Of a DNA stretch of 64,000 nt, positions 25,801 to 33,680 are shown in pieces. The notes under the pieces are model-generated. The model was not told the origin of the DNA and did not search any database. It worked only from the letters and a program-made list of their open reading frames with translations. The stretch comes from Amaricoccus macauensis_A (GTDB taxonomy: Bacteria; Pseudomonadota; Alphaproteobacteria; Rhodobacterales; Rhodobacteraceae): assembly GCF_049800915.1 (NCBI RefSeq), contig NZ_JBNAFY010000001.1:62001-126000 (forward strand), written 5' to 3'. The stretch's first letter is position 1; every line of letters starts with the position of its first letter. The position numbers were made by a program, and so were the translations under genes.

Positions 25801-26627
25801 TGGCCATCGCGCAGGCGATCGGTGTCATCGGCCAGGATGGTGTCCGAACCGCCCGCCACGATGATGTCCACACCGCTCAAAAGCGGGGCGAGGGCCTGTT
25901 CGATGGAGATCTGCTGCATGTGGCTCAGCAGGATCACCTTGTTCATGCCCGGATTGGCGGCCAGAAGCGCATCCACGTCTGCCTGGATCACCGCGGCAAG
26001 TGCTTCGAGCTGCGCATCGGTCGGCGGGGTGTCGAACTCTTCCGGGGCGATCGTCACGTCGCCGGGGCTGGAGATCGTGCCGAGCGCGGGTGTCGTGGCG
26101 CTCACGATGCCGATCAGTTCACCGCCCACTTCCTTGACGACCGAGCCGGAGATCGTGCCGCCTTCGCCCGCGCCGCCATCCGCGACCACGAGACCGGAAA
26201 GAAAACCGTCCGTGAGGAAATCGAGGTTGCCTGAGATATAGGGCATCTCGGTGCCTTCGAACGCGCCGAGACCGTCGATCTCCACATCCGTCACGCTGCC
26301 CGAGATCAGCCCGGCCACGACCTCGGTGCCGAAATCGAACTCGTGGTTGCCGAAGGAGATCACCTCGAGGCCCAGTGCGTTCTGGATGAAGATGTCACCG
26401 ACACCGCCGGCGCCTTCGCCCCAGATGGCCTCGGAGGCGTCGAAGAACACGCCCGGAATATAGGCATCGCCCGAGGAGAGCGTCAGCGTGTTGTCGGCAA
26501 GGCCGTCCTCGCCCAGATCCTCGTCGCGCAGCGCGTTGAGCACGGCCGAGAGGGCCGGTGCATCATCGAGCGCGGCCGCGGCGCCTTCCTGGTCGGAGAA
26601 GTGGAGAAGTTCGAGAGTATAGGGCAT
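22827..26627 (-). CDS. secreted 5'-nucleotidase / exonuclease-endonuclease-phosphatase fusion
   Basis: A 1266-residue acidic protein likely to degrade extracellular nucleotides and nucleic acids for phosphate. A metallophosphatase domain comes first (about 1-310; HFSDQEG at 10-16, GNHEFDFG near 93), then the 5'-nucleotidase C-terminal domain (about 350-590). An OB-like linker (about 650-850) leads to an endonuclease/exonuclease/phosphatase domain (about 960-1260: ASYNVLNLDP, ALQEVQDN, NNHFSSKGG, VVLGDLNEFE, SDHDPLVAQF). The usual first-motif DxH reads DQE. There is no Sec signal; the acidic composition and hydrophobic C-terminus suggest type I secretion. ATG 26627 has GCGAGG upstream. Monocistronic. 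Confidence 0.88.
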   Translation of the reverse strand: MPYTLELLHFSDQEGAAAALDDAPALSAVLNALRDEDLGEDGLADNTLTLSSGDAYIPGVFFDASEAIWGEGAGGVGDIFIQNALGLEVISFGNHEFDFGTEVVAGLISGSVTDVEIDGLGAFEGTEMPYISGNLDFLTDGFLSGLVVADGGAGEGGTISGSVVKEVGGELIGIVSATTPALGTISSPGDVTIAPEEFDTPPTDAQLEALAAVIQADVDALLAANPGMNKVILLSHMQQISIEQALAPLLSGVDIIVAGGSDTILADDTDRLRDGQSAGGDYPIELTDADGNPVVVVNTDGQYLYVGRLVIEFDDAGNLILDSYDADVSGAYATDEQGVADLGAEDLVDEEVQLVVDLLRGAIEESEGNVFGISEVFLNGERSGDELDPSDPDGVRTQETNLGNLTADANLAIAKDYDDTVMVSIKNGGGIRASVGQLVVPAGATEAERLPNEEIEGVKPEGGISQTDIQSTLAFNNGLTLLTLTRAEIVAVLEHGVSALPDVAGQFPQVSGVEFAYDPDLEAGSRILSAAIVDEDGEIVDVLVEDGEIVGDASADVRIVTLNFMADGGDGYPFPAGDGVNRVDLYDLDGDGEDDGGQSGDADFASDGTEQDALAEYLLDNYGEETPFAIEDTGRADDERIQNVNFRDDTVLGDGGDGGSGDLTAIYDIQGAAQVSPYVLSAAGYATVIQFFASLEDEFNVTGEAIRTKGIVTALDSNGFYLQDAEGDGNIATSDAIFVYTGGTPTVAIGDEAEVAGDVAEYFPGGAGTGNLPTTELVNVTEVSVLSSGNALPEATIIGESGRVLPTENMEDDGFIAFNPTTSGIDFMESVEGMLVTVEDAGVIAGTNGFGEIYVAANQGDGATGLSERGTLNLSEDDFNPERIQIDPDYDVSGFDAPEVNVGDALGDVTGVMSYNFGDYELIPTVDFSDQIVDGGLEAEVTELGHCPKALTVASYNVLNLDPNDSDGDTDVTDFRFLSIASQIVNNMGTPDVIALQEVQDNSGSEDDGTTSASETLELLARSIDFIDNFALDGSLDYDWIDNTFITDNASGGQPGGNIRTAYLYNSDRVSLVDGSVETISGQGEGEAFEGGRLPLVATFAFGGVEVTMVNNHFSSKGGSAPIMGTSQPFDKNQENVAVNGSLDERQAQASAVAGFVAGELAEDADANLVVLGDLNEFEFVSPVSGLEAVGLTNLTNTLPEDERYSFIYQGNSESLDHILASGNLAEGARFDAVHVNTEFAATDYRASDHDPLVAQFTIADDLVLA

Positions 26628-26940
26628 CTGTGCCTCGCTTCGCTTCGGTACACCGCGCGCCGGCAGGGCGGCCCGCGTTCAGGAATGTGCTGGAGGGGAA
26701 TGAAGCGCGGACACGGCAACAGCGGTGCAGGTCAATTCCTGTTTGCACCGCGCGCCTCGCATCCCATCTCCCCGGCGGAGCGCATCCAACCGCGCAGAGA
26801 CGACAGAAACGTGACGGGTCTGCGACGGTTTATTAACCATAGCTACGGGTTTTGTGCCGCTCAACCATTGGTCGCACCGGCGCGATTCACGCGAGTGCAC
26901 GGGGCCTGTAGGGTGCAGGCCCGTGCGAAATTTGCTGCAT
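26628..26940. other. upstream region of the nucleotidase/nuclease gene
   Basis: About 310 bp with no supported gene. The half nearest 26627 should hold the promoter. An AT-rich stretch around 26828-26850 (TTTATTAACCATAG) is the best candidate. I see no clear PhoB box. Confidence 0.5.
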
Positions 26941-26977
26941 GAAATGCATATGGAATATGCATGAAATATGCATACGG
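26941..26977 (-). repeat. irregular 11-nt-like array after thyX
   Basis: On the minus strand the array opens with CGTATGC, and ATGCA recurs four times at spacings of 11, 13 and 9. It lies about 35 bp after the thyX stop, in thyX orientation, just past a hairpin. The lead-in CCCGAAATCC is shared with the array after the aldose epimerase. It is less regular than the other two, so kinship is likely but not certain. Confidence 0.55.
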
Positions 26978-26979
26978 AT

Positions 26980-27003
26980 TTCGGGCCTGAAATGGGGCCC
27001 GAA
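26980..27003 (-). terminator. hairpin after thyX
   Basis: TTCGGGCC pairs perfectly with GGCCCGAA around an 8-nt loop. It starts 5 bp after the thyX stop. The downstream sequence is the periodic array, not a T-run. Confidence 0.6.
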
Positions 27004-27008
27004 GGGGG

Positions 27009-27923
27009 TCAGTCGGAGCGCGCGAGCGCGGCCTCGAACTCCCGCCATTCGCCCTTGCTCATGCCGCTGTCTTCCTGCGTCACGGTCTCGCCCGCGATCA
27101 TCCGGCGCAGTGTTTCCATGCCCTTTCCGGAGAAGGAAACGGCGTTCAGCCGGTAGTCCTCGAACGCGTTCCAGGCGTGCGGAACCCAGTCCTTCACCAC
27201 CTCGCAGATCGCTTCGGCATAGACCCGGATCTCGTACTGTGCATGAGGATCGGCCCGCAAGCGCAGGAAATGAAACAAGTTATGTAGATCTACTTTCCAG
27301 TACCATTGCGTGTAGATATTGGCCGGGAGGTTCATCCGGGCAAGCTCCCGCGCCAGCCCCTGCTGGCCCTCGGTCGAGAGCATGTCCTCGTAATGGTCAT
27401 AGGCCCGGCCCGCGTCGCTCCGCAGGATGTCGAGCACCTTTGCCGCTTCAGCATCCTCCAGAACACTCCCGCGGCCCTGGTTGTTCGATGCTGATTGTGC
27501 CGCCAGCTGCTCGGGCTGGGGGATGTAGAATTCCCGGTCCAGGATCGAGTACCGCGCGGAATATTCGTTTACATTCGCCGTCCGATGTCTGATCCATTGC
27601 CGCGCCACGAACACCGGCAGCTTCACGTGCAGCTTGATTTCGCACATCTCGAAGGGTGTCGAATGCCAGTGCCGCATGAGATAGCGGATCAAGCCCGCAT
27701 CGTCGCGCGCCTTTTTCGTGCCGGCGCCATAGGAAACCCGAGCCGCCTGAACAATCGCGGCATCGTCCCCCATGTAGTCGATGACCCGGACAAACCCATG
27801 ATCAAGCACCGGGATCGCCTTGTAGAGATGGGGTTCCATGCCGGGCGCCGTGGCGCGAAGGGTTTCACTGACCGTTTCGCGCTGGGCCGCGATTTCGGCC
27901 TTCTGTTCTGCACTCAGCGACAT
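27009..27923 (-). CDS. thyX: flavin-dependent thymidylate synthase
   Basis: Makes dTMP from dUMP using FAD, NADPH and methylene-THF; cytoplasmic tetramer, 304 residues. The ThyX motif is RHRTANVNEYSARYS at 112-126, with the second residues of the signature slightly different from the canonical RHRxxSxNExSxRY. FAD/dUMP-binding residues continue in the C-terminal half. I chose ATG 27923, with GAGAGG seven bases upstream; the longer frame adds an unrelated 38 residues. It is divergent from the glyoxalase-like gene. Confidence 0.95.
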   Translation of the reverse strand: MSLSAEQKAEIAAQRETVSETLRATAPGMEPHLYKAIPVLDHGFVRVIDYMGDDAAIVQAARVSYGAGTKKARDDAGLIRYLMRHWHSTPFEMCEIKLHVKLPVFVARQWIRHRTANVNEYSARYSILDREFYIPQPEQLAAQSASNNQGRGSVLEDAEAAKVLDILRSDAGRAYDHYEDMLSTEGQQGLARELARMNLPANIYTQWYWKVDLHNLFHFLRLRADPHAQYEIRVYAEAICEVVKDWVPHAWNAFEDYRLNAVSFSGKGMETLRRMIAGETVTQEDSGMSKGEWREFEAALARSD

Positions 27924-27999
27924 ATGTAACCTCTCGGGCGGCGATTCACTTAGATTCGGCTCAACTAGATGTAGACTTCTACAGCGAGGGATACGCAAT

Positions 28000-28428
28000 A
28001 TGAAGATCAAATATCTCCACACAATGGTGCGCGTCACCGATATCGAGGAATCGAAGAAGTTCTATTGCGATCTTCTCGGCCTAAGCGAAGTTCGCCGGAT
28101 CGACAACGATAAGGGGAAATTCACTTTGGTGTTTCTCGCGCCACCGGGTCAGGAAAGTGCCGCTATAGAACTCACCTACAACTGGGATGGTGACGAAAAC
28201 TACACCGGGGGTAGGAATTTCGGCCATCTCGCGTATTCTGTAGAGAACATCTACGAGATGTGTGAGAAGATGCAGAATGCAGGCGTAACGATCAATCGCC
28301 CGCCGCGGGATGGACATATGGCCTTCGTGCGCTCGCCCGATGGCATCTCCATCGAGTTGCTCCAGATGGGCGACGCTCTTGAACCCGCGGAACCTTGGGC
28401 AAGCATGGAGAACACGGGAAGCTGGTGA
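28000..28428 (+). CDS. gloA: lactoylglutathione lyase-like VOC protein
   Basis: Glyoxalase I-type enzyme converting the methylglyoxal-glutathione adduct to lactoylglutathione; 142 residues, the normal length. The metal-ligand positions are visible as H7 in KYLHTMVRVTD, E59 in AIELTYNW, H77 in FGHLAYSV and E126 in GISIELLQ. ATG 28000 follows GCGAGGG. It overlaps the DUF1194 gene by GTGA, so the two are translationally coupled. Other VOC functions are possible but the match in length and ligands is good. Confidence 0.88.
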   Translation: MKIKYLHTMVRVTDIEESKKFYCDLLGLSEVRRIDNDKGKFTLVFLAPPGQESAAIELTYNWDGDENYTGGRNFGHLAYSVENIYEMCEKMQNAGVTINRPPRDGHMAFVRSPDGISIELLQMGDALEPAEPWASMENTGSW

Positions 28429-29126
28429 AGAAATTTGCGCGAGGACTGTCGGCCTTCCTGCTGATGATTTCACTGCCGGTTTCGGCCGAGAGTGCAACAT
28501 GCAGACTGGCGCTTGCCCTCGCGCTGGACGTTTCCTCATCCGTTGATACGTTCGAATACGAGTTGCAGAAAGAAGGTCTGGCATCGGCGCTGACGGCGCC
28601 CGAAGTGCGGCAGGCCTTCTTTTCAGCGCCCGGACAGACGGTTGCACTCTTGATCTATGAGTGGAGTGGCCGCCATCAGCAACTTGTGCGGCAGAACTGG
28701 GTTCTGGTTGCAGAACAACAGGATCTTGACGAGATCGCGGCCGGGGTCCTCCAGATGCCTCGAACGCATGCGAACCTCCCAACCGCAATAGGGGCTGCCA
28801 TGGCTTTTGGCGGCCAGGTTCTCCAGTCGTCCCCTGACTGTCTCGAGAAGAAGCTCGATGTCTCCGGGGATGGCACCAATAATGACGGACTATGGCCCGG
28901 CGATCTTCGCAACAGCGCGATACTGCAAGACGTGATCGTGAATGGTCTCGTGATCGGCCACAACCGCGACGTGCTGCAGGTTTACTACGAACAGTTCGTC
29001 ATTCAGGGGCCTGGGTCTTTCGTCGAAATGGCGGAGAATCATGAAGATTTTGAGCGCGCCATGCGTCGAAAGCTTGTGCGCGAAGTCGGCGTCAGTGCAC
29101 TGAGTTTACTTGCGCCCAAGCGATAA
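28425..29126 (+). CDS. DUF1194 protein with von Willebrand A-like fold
   Basis: A 233-residue exported protein. The signal peptide (about 1-21) ends SAES. A VWA-like domain follows with MIDAS-type residues D35, S37 and S39 in LDVSSSVD, and a later segment VSGDGTNNDG. DUF1194 proteins are common in Rhodobacterales and have no established role. I chose GTG 28425, overlapping the upstream stop codon; the longer frame starting at TTG 28395 runs inside gloA. Confidence 0.88.
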   Translation: MKKFARGLSAFLLMISLPVSAESATCRLALALALDVSSSVDTFEYELQKEGLASALTAPEVRQAFFSAPGQTVALLIYEWSGRHQQLVRQNWVLVAEQQDLDEIAAGVLQMPRTHANLPTAIGAAMAFGGQVLQSSPDCLEKKLDVSGDGTNNDGLWPGDLRNSAILQDVIVNGLVIGHNRDVLQVYYEQFVIQGPGSFVEMAENHEDFERAMRRKLVREVGVSALSLLAPKR

Positions 29127-29509
29127 TTACCGGCACGGGTTGCCGTTGGAATACCAATGATTTCAGGAGATCGGCTTGCGTCTACCCGCAGAATATCATG
29201 CGACGGCGCTGCAACGTCCGGCGTTTTTGGCGGGAGCTGATTGCCCCTTTTTCCATTGCGGCTCCGTGCGCCGCCAATGGACCCTCCTTGCCAATACGGA
29301 ATTTCAGACCCTGCTGGTTTGGTCTGGTTGCAGGCCGTTTGAACAATGCACACCCGGAGAACTGGAAATCTGATGTGAAGTTTGAGAAGGGCGGATCCTC
29401 ACCTACTTTGGGTTTGCTGCGGGGCGCATATTTCAGGTCCGTGGGCATTCCAGACTTCGCGGGGGGTTCAAATCCGATCCCGGTTGCCCTATATCTGTTC
29501 TGTCTCGGA
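29127..29509. other. region upstream of ssrA
   Basis: About 380 bp without a supported protein gene; the long plus-strand frame that crosses it continues through ssrA and is spurious. It contains an isolated T-arm-like string (GGTTCAAATCC near 29465) that I could not extend into a tRNA. The ssrA promoter should lie near its right end. Confidence 0.5.
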
Positions 29510-29820
29510 AACGGGACTATGGTGATAAACGCGCCCGTAATAAACGGATCGGACCCGGGGGCGGTACCCGGCGGCTCCACCATTATCCCTCGTTTGGGGA
29601 TCATGGGGCCGAAACAGGATCGACGGACGTCTAAAGGGGTTAGCTTTCACCCGGTGAGATACCACCGTTATCGGTTCAAACAGTACAGTTGCAAACGACA
29701 ACTATGCTCCGGTTCGCGTTGCTGCGTAAGCAGTAACAAAGACCGAAAATTAAGTCCTGGCGCCTTGCAGCGTCAGGCGGGGTTCGCAGGCACCTGGCAA
29801 CAGAAGCCTGCATTCTCCCA
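29510..29820 (+). ncRNA. ssrA: two-piece (permuted) tmRNA
   Basis: Rescues stalled ribosomes and tags incomplete proteins. Gene order is circularly permuted, as in other alphaproteobacteria. The acceptor piece comes first and ends with CGGCTCC-A-CCA at 29572-29582. A 22-nt intervening segment able to form a hairpin (ATCCC/GGGGAT) follows. The coding piece begins GGGGCCG at 29605. GGGGCCG pairs with CGGCTCC over 7 bp and leaves the G3-U wobble used by alanyl-tRNA synthetase. The tag frame at 29691-29729 reads ANDNYAPVRVAA then TAA. Downstream stems CCTGGCGC/GCGTCAGG and GCAGGC/GCCTGC mark the end near 29820. Outer ends are approximate. Confidence 0.93.
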
Positions 29821-29933
29821 AACCTGTTTGTTCTGTGCCCCGCGGGCTGATCACCTTGCAATCGTGGCTATTCCTCGAAGTAAAAACTGTGGCCTGACTT
29901 CATATCGCGCCAAGGCCGGTGCCCCGGATTCCA

Positions 29934-29964
29934 AGAAAAAGGCCGCACCCTTAGATGCGGCCTT
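29934..29964 (-). terminator. intrinsic terminator of rne
   Basis: A 9-bp stem (AAGGCCGCA with TGCGGCCTT) is followed on the minus strand by TTTTTC, 25 bp after the rne stop. It is the clearest intrinsic terminator in the window and may also stop read-through from ssrA. Confidence 0.9.
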
Positions 29965-29988
29965 CTGCAGATGATTGGGGGAAGCCGT

Positions 29989-32900
29989 TCAGCCGGCACT
30001 GCCAGCGCGGGACCACCATCCCCGGCGCTTCGGCTCCGGCGCTTGCTGTGGTTCTGGAGTTGCCATTTCAGGTTCACCACTTTCCGCTTGCAGCACACTC
30101 TGGATCGGAAGCTCCGACTCAACCGTCTGGACTTCTTCGATTTGAGACACACTCGCTTGCGTTTCTACTGCTTCAGATGCCGTATCCCCGACTGTTTCGG
30201 CCGTCGGTTCGGTTTCCGCTGCATCTCCTGTGGGAGAAACGTCCAAGGTCTCAGGTTCCGGCTGGCCCTGTTCCGCGTCGTCCACGCTTTCCACTAGAGG
30301 GGTGTCCGGCTCCGCTTCGGGTTCAGCGGCAGGGAGGGTATCGGCGGTCGCCGGTTCATCCGCTTCGCTACCTTGGACATCCGAAACCACTTCGTCTGTC
30401 GGAGCGATCGCGACTTCTGCAATCACAGCGGCAGCTGGCTGGCTGACCCTCGGCCGACGACCAGGTCTCTGCACGCTTTCTGATTCCGGTACCGCGACAA
30501 TATCTGCCGGTGCGGCTTCGCCGAGATCAATCACCTCCCCGAAGGCATCCGGTTTCGACGGAGCGGGCTGAGAGCCTTCAGTAGTCTCGGTGTTCTGGCC
30601 CACTTTCGCCGGAGCGGCATCACCTGACCCATTTTCAGGGGTCTGGCTCGGTTCATCCTTCTGGTCGGCTTCCTCAGCAGGTTTCTCGCCTTCGGCGGCC
30701 TGGTTGTCTGCCGACTCGGCCTGTTGATCTTCCGAACCTTCGCGAGAGGACTTTCCACCCCGCCGACGCCGACGCCGCTTCTTCTTGGGCGGGGATTTCT
30801 CCTCGCTGGTCTCGGTTTCGTCCTGCGACGCCGCGGGTTTTTCCTCCTCGGTCTCTTCGACCTCGGGCATGTCCTCGATCTCGACCTTGACCGGTGCAAG
30901 CCCCTCAGGCGCGGCGATCAGGCGCGATGCCGTCTTGAAACGCTCGATACGGTAGTCCGGATTGATCAGCAATGCGTCCCCCTCGATCCGAACGGAGAGA
31001 CCAAAGCGACGCTCTATCAGGGCCACATGTTCGCGCTTGTGGTTGAGCAGATAGTTCGCGATCTCGACCGGAGCCACGACCAGAACTTCCTTCGAGCGCT
31101 GACGAACGCCTTCCTCCTCGACCTCACGCAAGAGAGCGAGAGCGACAGAATCGTCCGAGCGTACACGTCCCGTGCCATGGCAGTGGGGGCAGCCCTTCGT
31201 GGTCGCCTCGATCATGCCGGGCCGCAGGCGCTGGCGGCTCATTTCAAGTAATCCGAAGCTTGAAATCCGGCCGACCTGTATCCTAGCGCGGTCAGACTTG
31301 AGCTTCTCTTTCAGCTTCTTCTCGACGGCAGAGTTGTTTTTCCGCTCATCCATGTCGATGAAGTCGATGACGATCAGGCCGGCCAGATCGCGCAGCCGCA
31401 TCTGGCGCGCGGCCTCCTCTGCGGCCTCGAGATTGGTTCTGAGTGCCGTGTCTTCGATCGACGCTTCGCGGGTTGATCGGCCCGAGTTCACGTCGATCGC
31501 CACAAGGGCTTCCGTAACGTCGATGACGATATAGCCGCCCGACTTGAGCTGAACGACCGGGTTAAACATCCCGGTCAGGTAGCTTTCCACCTGGAAGCGC
31601 GAGAAAAGCGGAAGCGGATCGCCGTAATGCTTCACGTTCTTCGCGTGTGAAGGCATGAGCATTTTCATGTAGTCTTTTGCTTCGCGATAGCCCCGTTCAC
31701 CATCGACAAGCACTTCGTCGATATCGCGGCTGTAGAGGTCCCGGATCGCCCGCTTCACAAGGCTGCCTTCCTCATAGATCAGGCAGGGCGCGACGGATTT
31801 CAGCGTGAGGTCCCGGATTTGCTCCCACTGCCGCAGAAGGTATTCATAGTCGCGTCTGATCTCGGTTTTCGTGCGGTTGGCGCCGGCAGTGCGAATGATG
31901 AGCCCGGCACCTTCCGGAACCGTGATGGAATTCGAGATATCCTTGAGCTTCTTGCGGTCGGTCGCGTTGGTGATCTTGCGGCTGATGCCGCCGCCGCGTG
32001 CCGTGTTCGGCATAAGGACGCAGTAGCGACCAGCAAGGGAAAGATAGGTCGTCAGTGCTGCGCCCTTGTTGCCCCGCTCTTCCTTTATCACCTGAACCAG
32101 GAGGATCTGCCGAACCTTGATGACTTCCTGGATCTTGTAGCGGCGGGGACGGGCGCGCCGTTGTGGCTGTTCGTCGCGCGGGTTTTCCTGTCCGCCCACG
32201 GAATCGACATCCGTCGGAGTTGCCCTTGTCTCGGGCGTTTCGACCAGCATGGATTCCGAGCCGTCTTCTTGCGGAGCAGTCGAGGCGTCATCCGAATTGG
32301 CGCTGCTCTCATTGCTATCAGCTTCGCCGGCACCCTCGGTTTCTGTGTCGGTGGCTCCAGCAGTGACGTCTTCTACTACCGCGGCTTTTGCCGGCACCGG
32401 ATCTGAGCTTGCTTCTGGCGCATTCTGTTCGATTTCAGTGGCCGCAGCCTCGGTAGGCTCCGCTTGAGGCTCATCATTAGCCTCAACCGCAGACATCTCG
32501 TCGGTTGTTGCGACCGTACCGCCTTCCGGAGATCCGCTGGCCTCGATTGATGGGTTTGTCGACTGGTCGCCCTGTTCCGAAACCGAGTGTCCGGCTTCGG
32601 CGCTTTCCACTCCGGGATTTGGCTCCTGATCGGGCTGCGGGCCGATTGGTTCTGACTGAAGGATGGCGTCTTCCGACGAAGGAGCGCCTTCGCCGGCGGG
32701 CTGGCTCCGCTTGCGACTACGCGAGCGACTGCGCGATGGCTTCTGCTCCGCGGCAGGCCGCTCGCTCTCCTCGTCCGCTTCTTGCGCGAGCGCGGCTTCC
32801 TCCGCAAGCAGCGCTTCGCGGTCGGCCTTGGGAATCTGGTAGTAATCAGGATGGATCTCAGAGAAGGCAAGGAAGCCGTGGCGGTTCCCGCCATAGTCCA

Positions 32901-33075
32901 CAAAGGCAGCCTGAAGTGAAGGTTCGACACGGGTTACCTTCGCGAGGTAGATGTTCCCGGCTAGCTGCTTCTTGTTGAGAGACTCGAAGTCAAATTCGTC
33001 AACTTTGGTTCCGTCTAGGACGACCACACGCGTTTCTTCCGCGTGTGTTGCGTCGATCAGCATTTTCTTTGTCAT
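29989..33075 (-). CDS. rne: ribonuclease E
   Basis: Essential endoribonuclease and degradosome scaffold, 1028 residues. The N-terminus KKMLIDATHAEETRVVVLDG leads into an S1 domain (about 30-380) split by a long acidic Glu/Ala/Pro insertion (about 95-320), as usual in alphaproteobacteria. The RNase E/G catalytic part follows (about 380-740), with DFIDMDERKNN and the zinc-link CPHCHGTGRV. The last 270 residues are low-complexity with an Arg-rich segment (KKKRRRRRRGGK) for RNA binding. I chose ATG 33075; the longer frame adds seven residues. A long leader upstream may mediate autoregulation, as known in E. coli. Confidence 0.95.
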   Translation of the reverse strand: MTKKMLIDATHAEETRVVVLDGTKVDEFDFESLNKKQLAGNIYLAKVTRVEPSLQAAFVDYGGNRHGFLAFSEIHPDYYQIPKADREALLAEEAALAQEADEESERPAAEQKPSRSRSRSRKRSQPAGEGAPSSEDAILQSEPIGPQPDQEPNPGVESAEAGHSVSEQGDQSTNPSIEASGSPEGGTVATTDEMSAVEANDEPQAEPTEAAATEIEQNAPEASSDPVPAKAAVVEDVTAGATDTETEGAGEADSNESSANSDDASTAPQEDGSESMLVETPETRATPTDVDSVGGQENPRDEQPQRRARPRRYKIQEVIKVRQILLVQVIKEERGNKGAALTTYLSLAGRYCVLMPNTARGGGISRKITNATDRKKLKDISNSITVPEGAGLIIRTAGANRTKTEIRRDYEYLLRQWEQIRDLTLKSVAPCLIYEEGSLVKRAIRDLYSRDIDEVLVDGERGYREAKDYMKMLMPSHAKNVKHYGDPLPLFSRFQVESYLTGMFNPVVQLKSGGYIVIDVTEALVAIDVNSGRSTREASIEDTALRTNLEAAEEAARQMRLRDLAGLIVIDFIDMDERKNNSAVEKKLKEKLKSDRARIQVGRISSFGLLEMSRQRLRPGMIEATTKGCPHCHGTGRVRSDDSVALALLREVEEEGVRQRSKEVLVVAPVEIANYLLNHKREHVALIERRFGLSVRIEGDALLINPDYRIERFKTASRLIAAPEGLAPVKVEIEDMPEVEETEEEKPAASQDETETSEEKSPPKKKRRRRRRGGKSSREGSEDQQAESADNQAAEGEKPAEEADQKDEPSQTPENGSGDAAPAKVGQNTETTEGSQPAPSKPDAFGEVIDLGEAAPADIVAVPESESVQRPGRRPRVSQPAAAVIAEVAIAPTDEVVSDVQGSEADEPATADTLPAAEPEAEPDTPLVESVDDAEQGQPEPETLDVSPTGDAAETEPTAETVGDTASEAVETQASVSQIEEVQTVESELPIQSVLQAESGEPEMATPEPQQAPEPKRRGWWSRAGSAG

Positions 33076-33680
33076 GGTATCTTTCAAGGACGCCAAGCGG
33101 CATGCCCCCCGCTAAGGGGAACCGTCTGCGCGTCGACTGGGGCTTGGCGATGGGCGGAGCGACAATCCCATGCGGGCCGGATACCGGCCTGAACGCTATG
33201 GGGTTCTGTTCGTGCTCTGCGCGGTCCACCGCTTTACACTATCCGGCGCCTGCCAAAGGCTCGGCGCCGCCTCTTTCTGCGGATACTCCGCGTTGAAACC
33301 TTGTGGCGCAAGCGCCAGCCGCAACGATCCGTGAGATGCACCGCATGGCCTTACCGTGCGTGCCGAGCAGAACGTCTGCGGCGAATACGTGTGCAGAAGG
33401 AATTTTTGCATCCACTCCTGCGATACTAGATATAGAATTGGTTCCGGAGAATGACAATCGCTTTTGTTGTGTCGCTGTCCACGTTCATTTCAAATGCGAA
33501 CTAACTTTCGCGCGTTCAGGTGCTGCGCCCGGTTCATCAGTCAATCCGTTCCTGATCCCTGAATTCGTGCGGGGATCATCCGAGGCTATCAAACTGCATG
33601 CCGATAGTGTGATCGTGCCGCATTTTGACCTTGGCACATGCCTTGGATATGGTTTCCACTCACTTAGATGGCGGCGAATC
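33076..33680. other. long divergent region between rne and the PBP gene
   Basis: About 600 bp with no supported gene. On the minus strand it should be the rne leader; inverted repeats such as GGCGCC around 33245-33267 could structure it. On the plus strand the open frame extends far upstream of the PBP but has no protein-like features before 33681. Many relatives carry an N-acetylmuramoyl-L-alanine amidase gene here; I see no trace of one. Confidence 0.6.

Noticed and set aside
29463..29495. T-arm-like GGTTCAAATCC suggesting a tRNA
   Set aside because: The T-stem pairs at only two positions and no matching 5' acceptor strand or anticodon arm could be found upstream.
29198..29974. A 258-codon plus-strand open frame
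   Set aside because: It reads straight through both pieces of ssrA and the rne terminator, is rich in rare residue patterns and has no ribosome site; the RNA gene explains the region.
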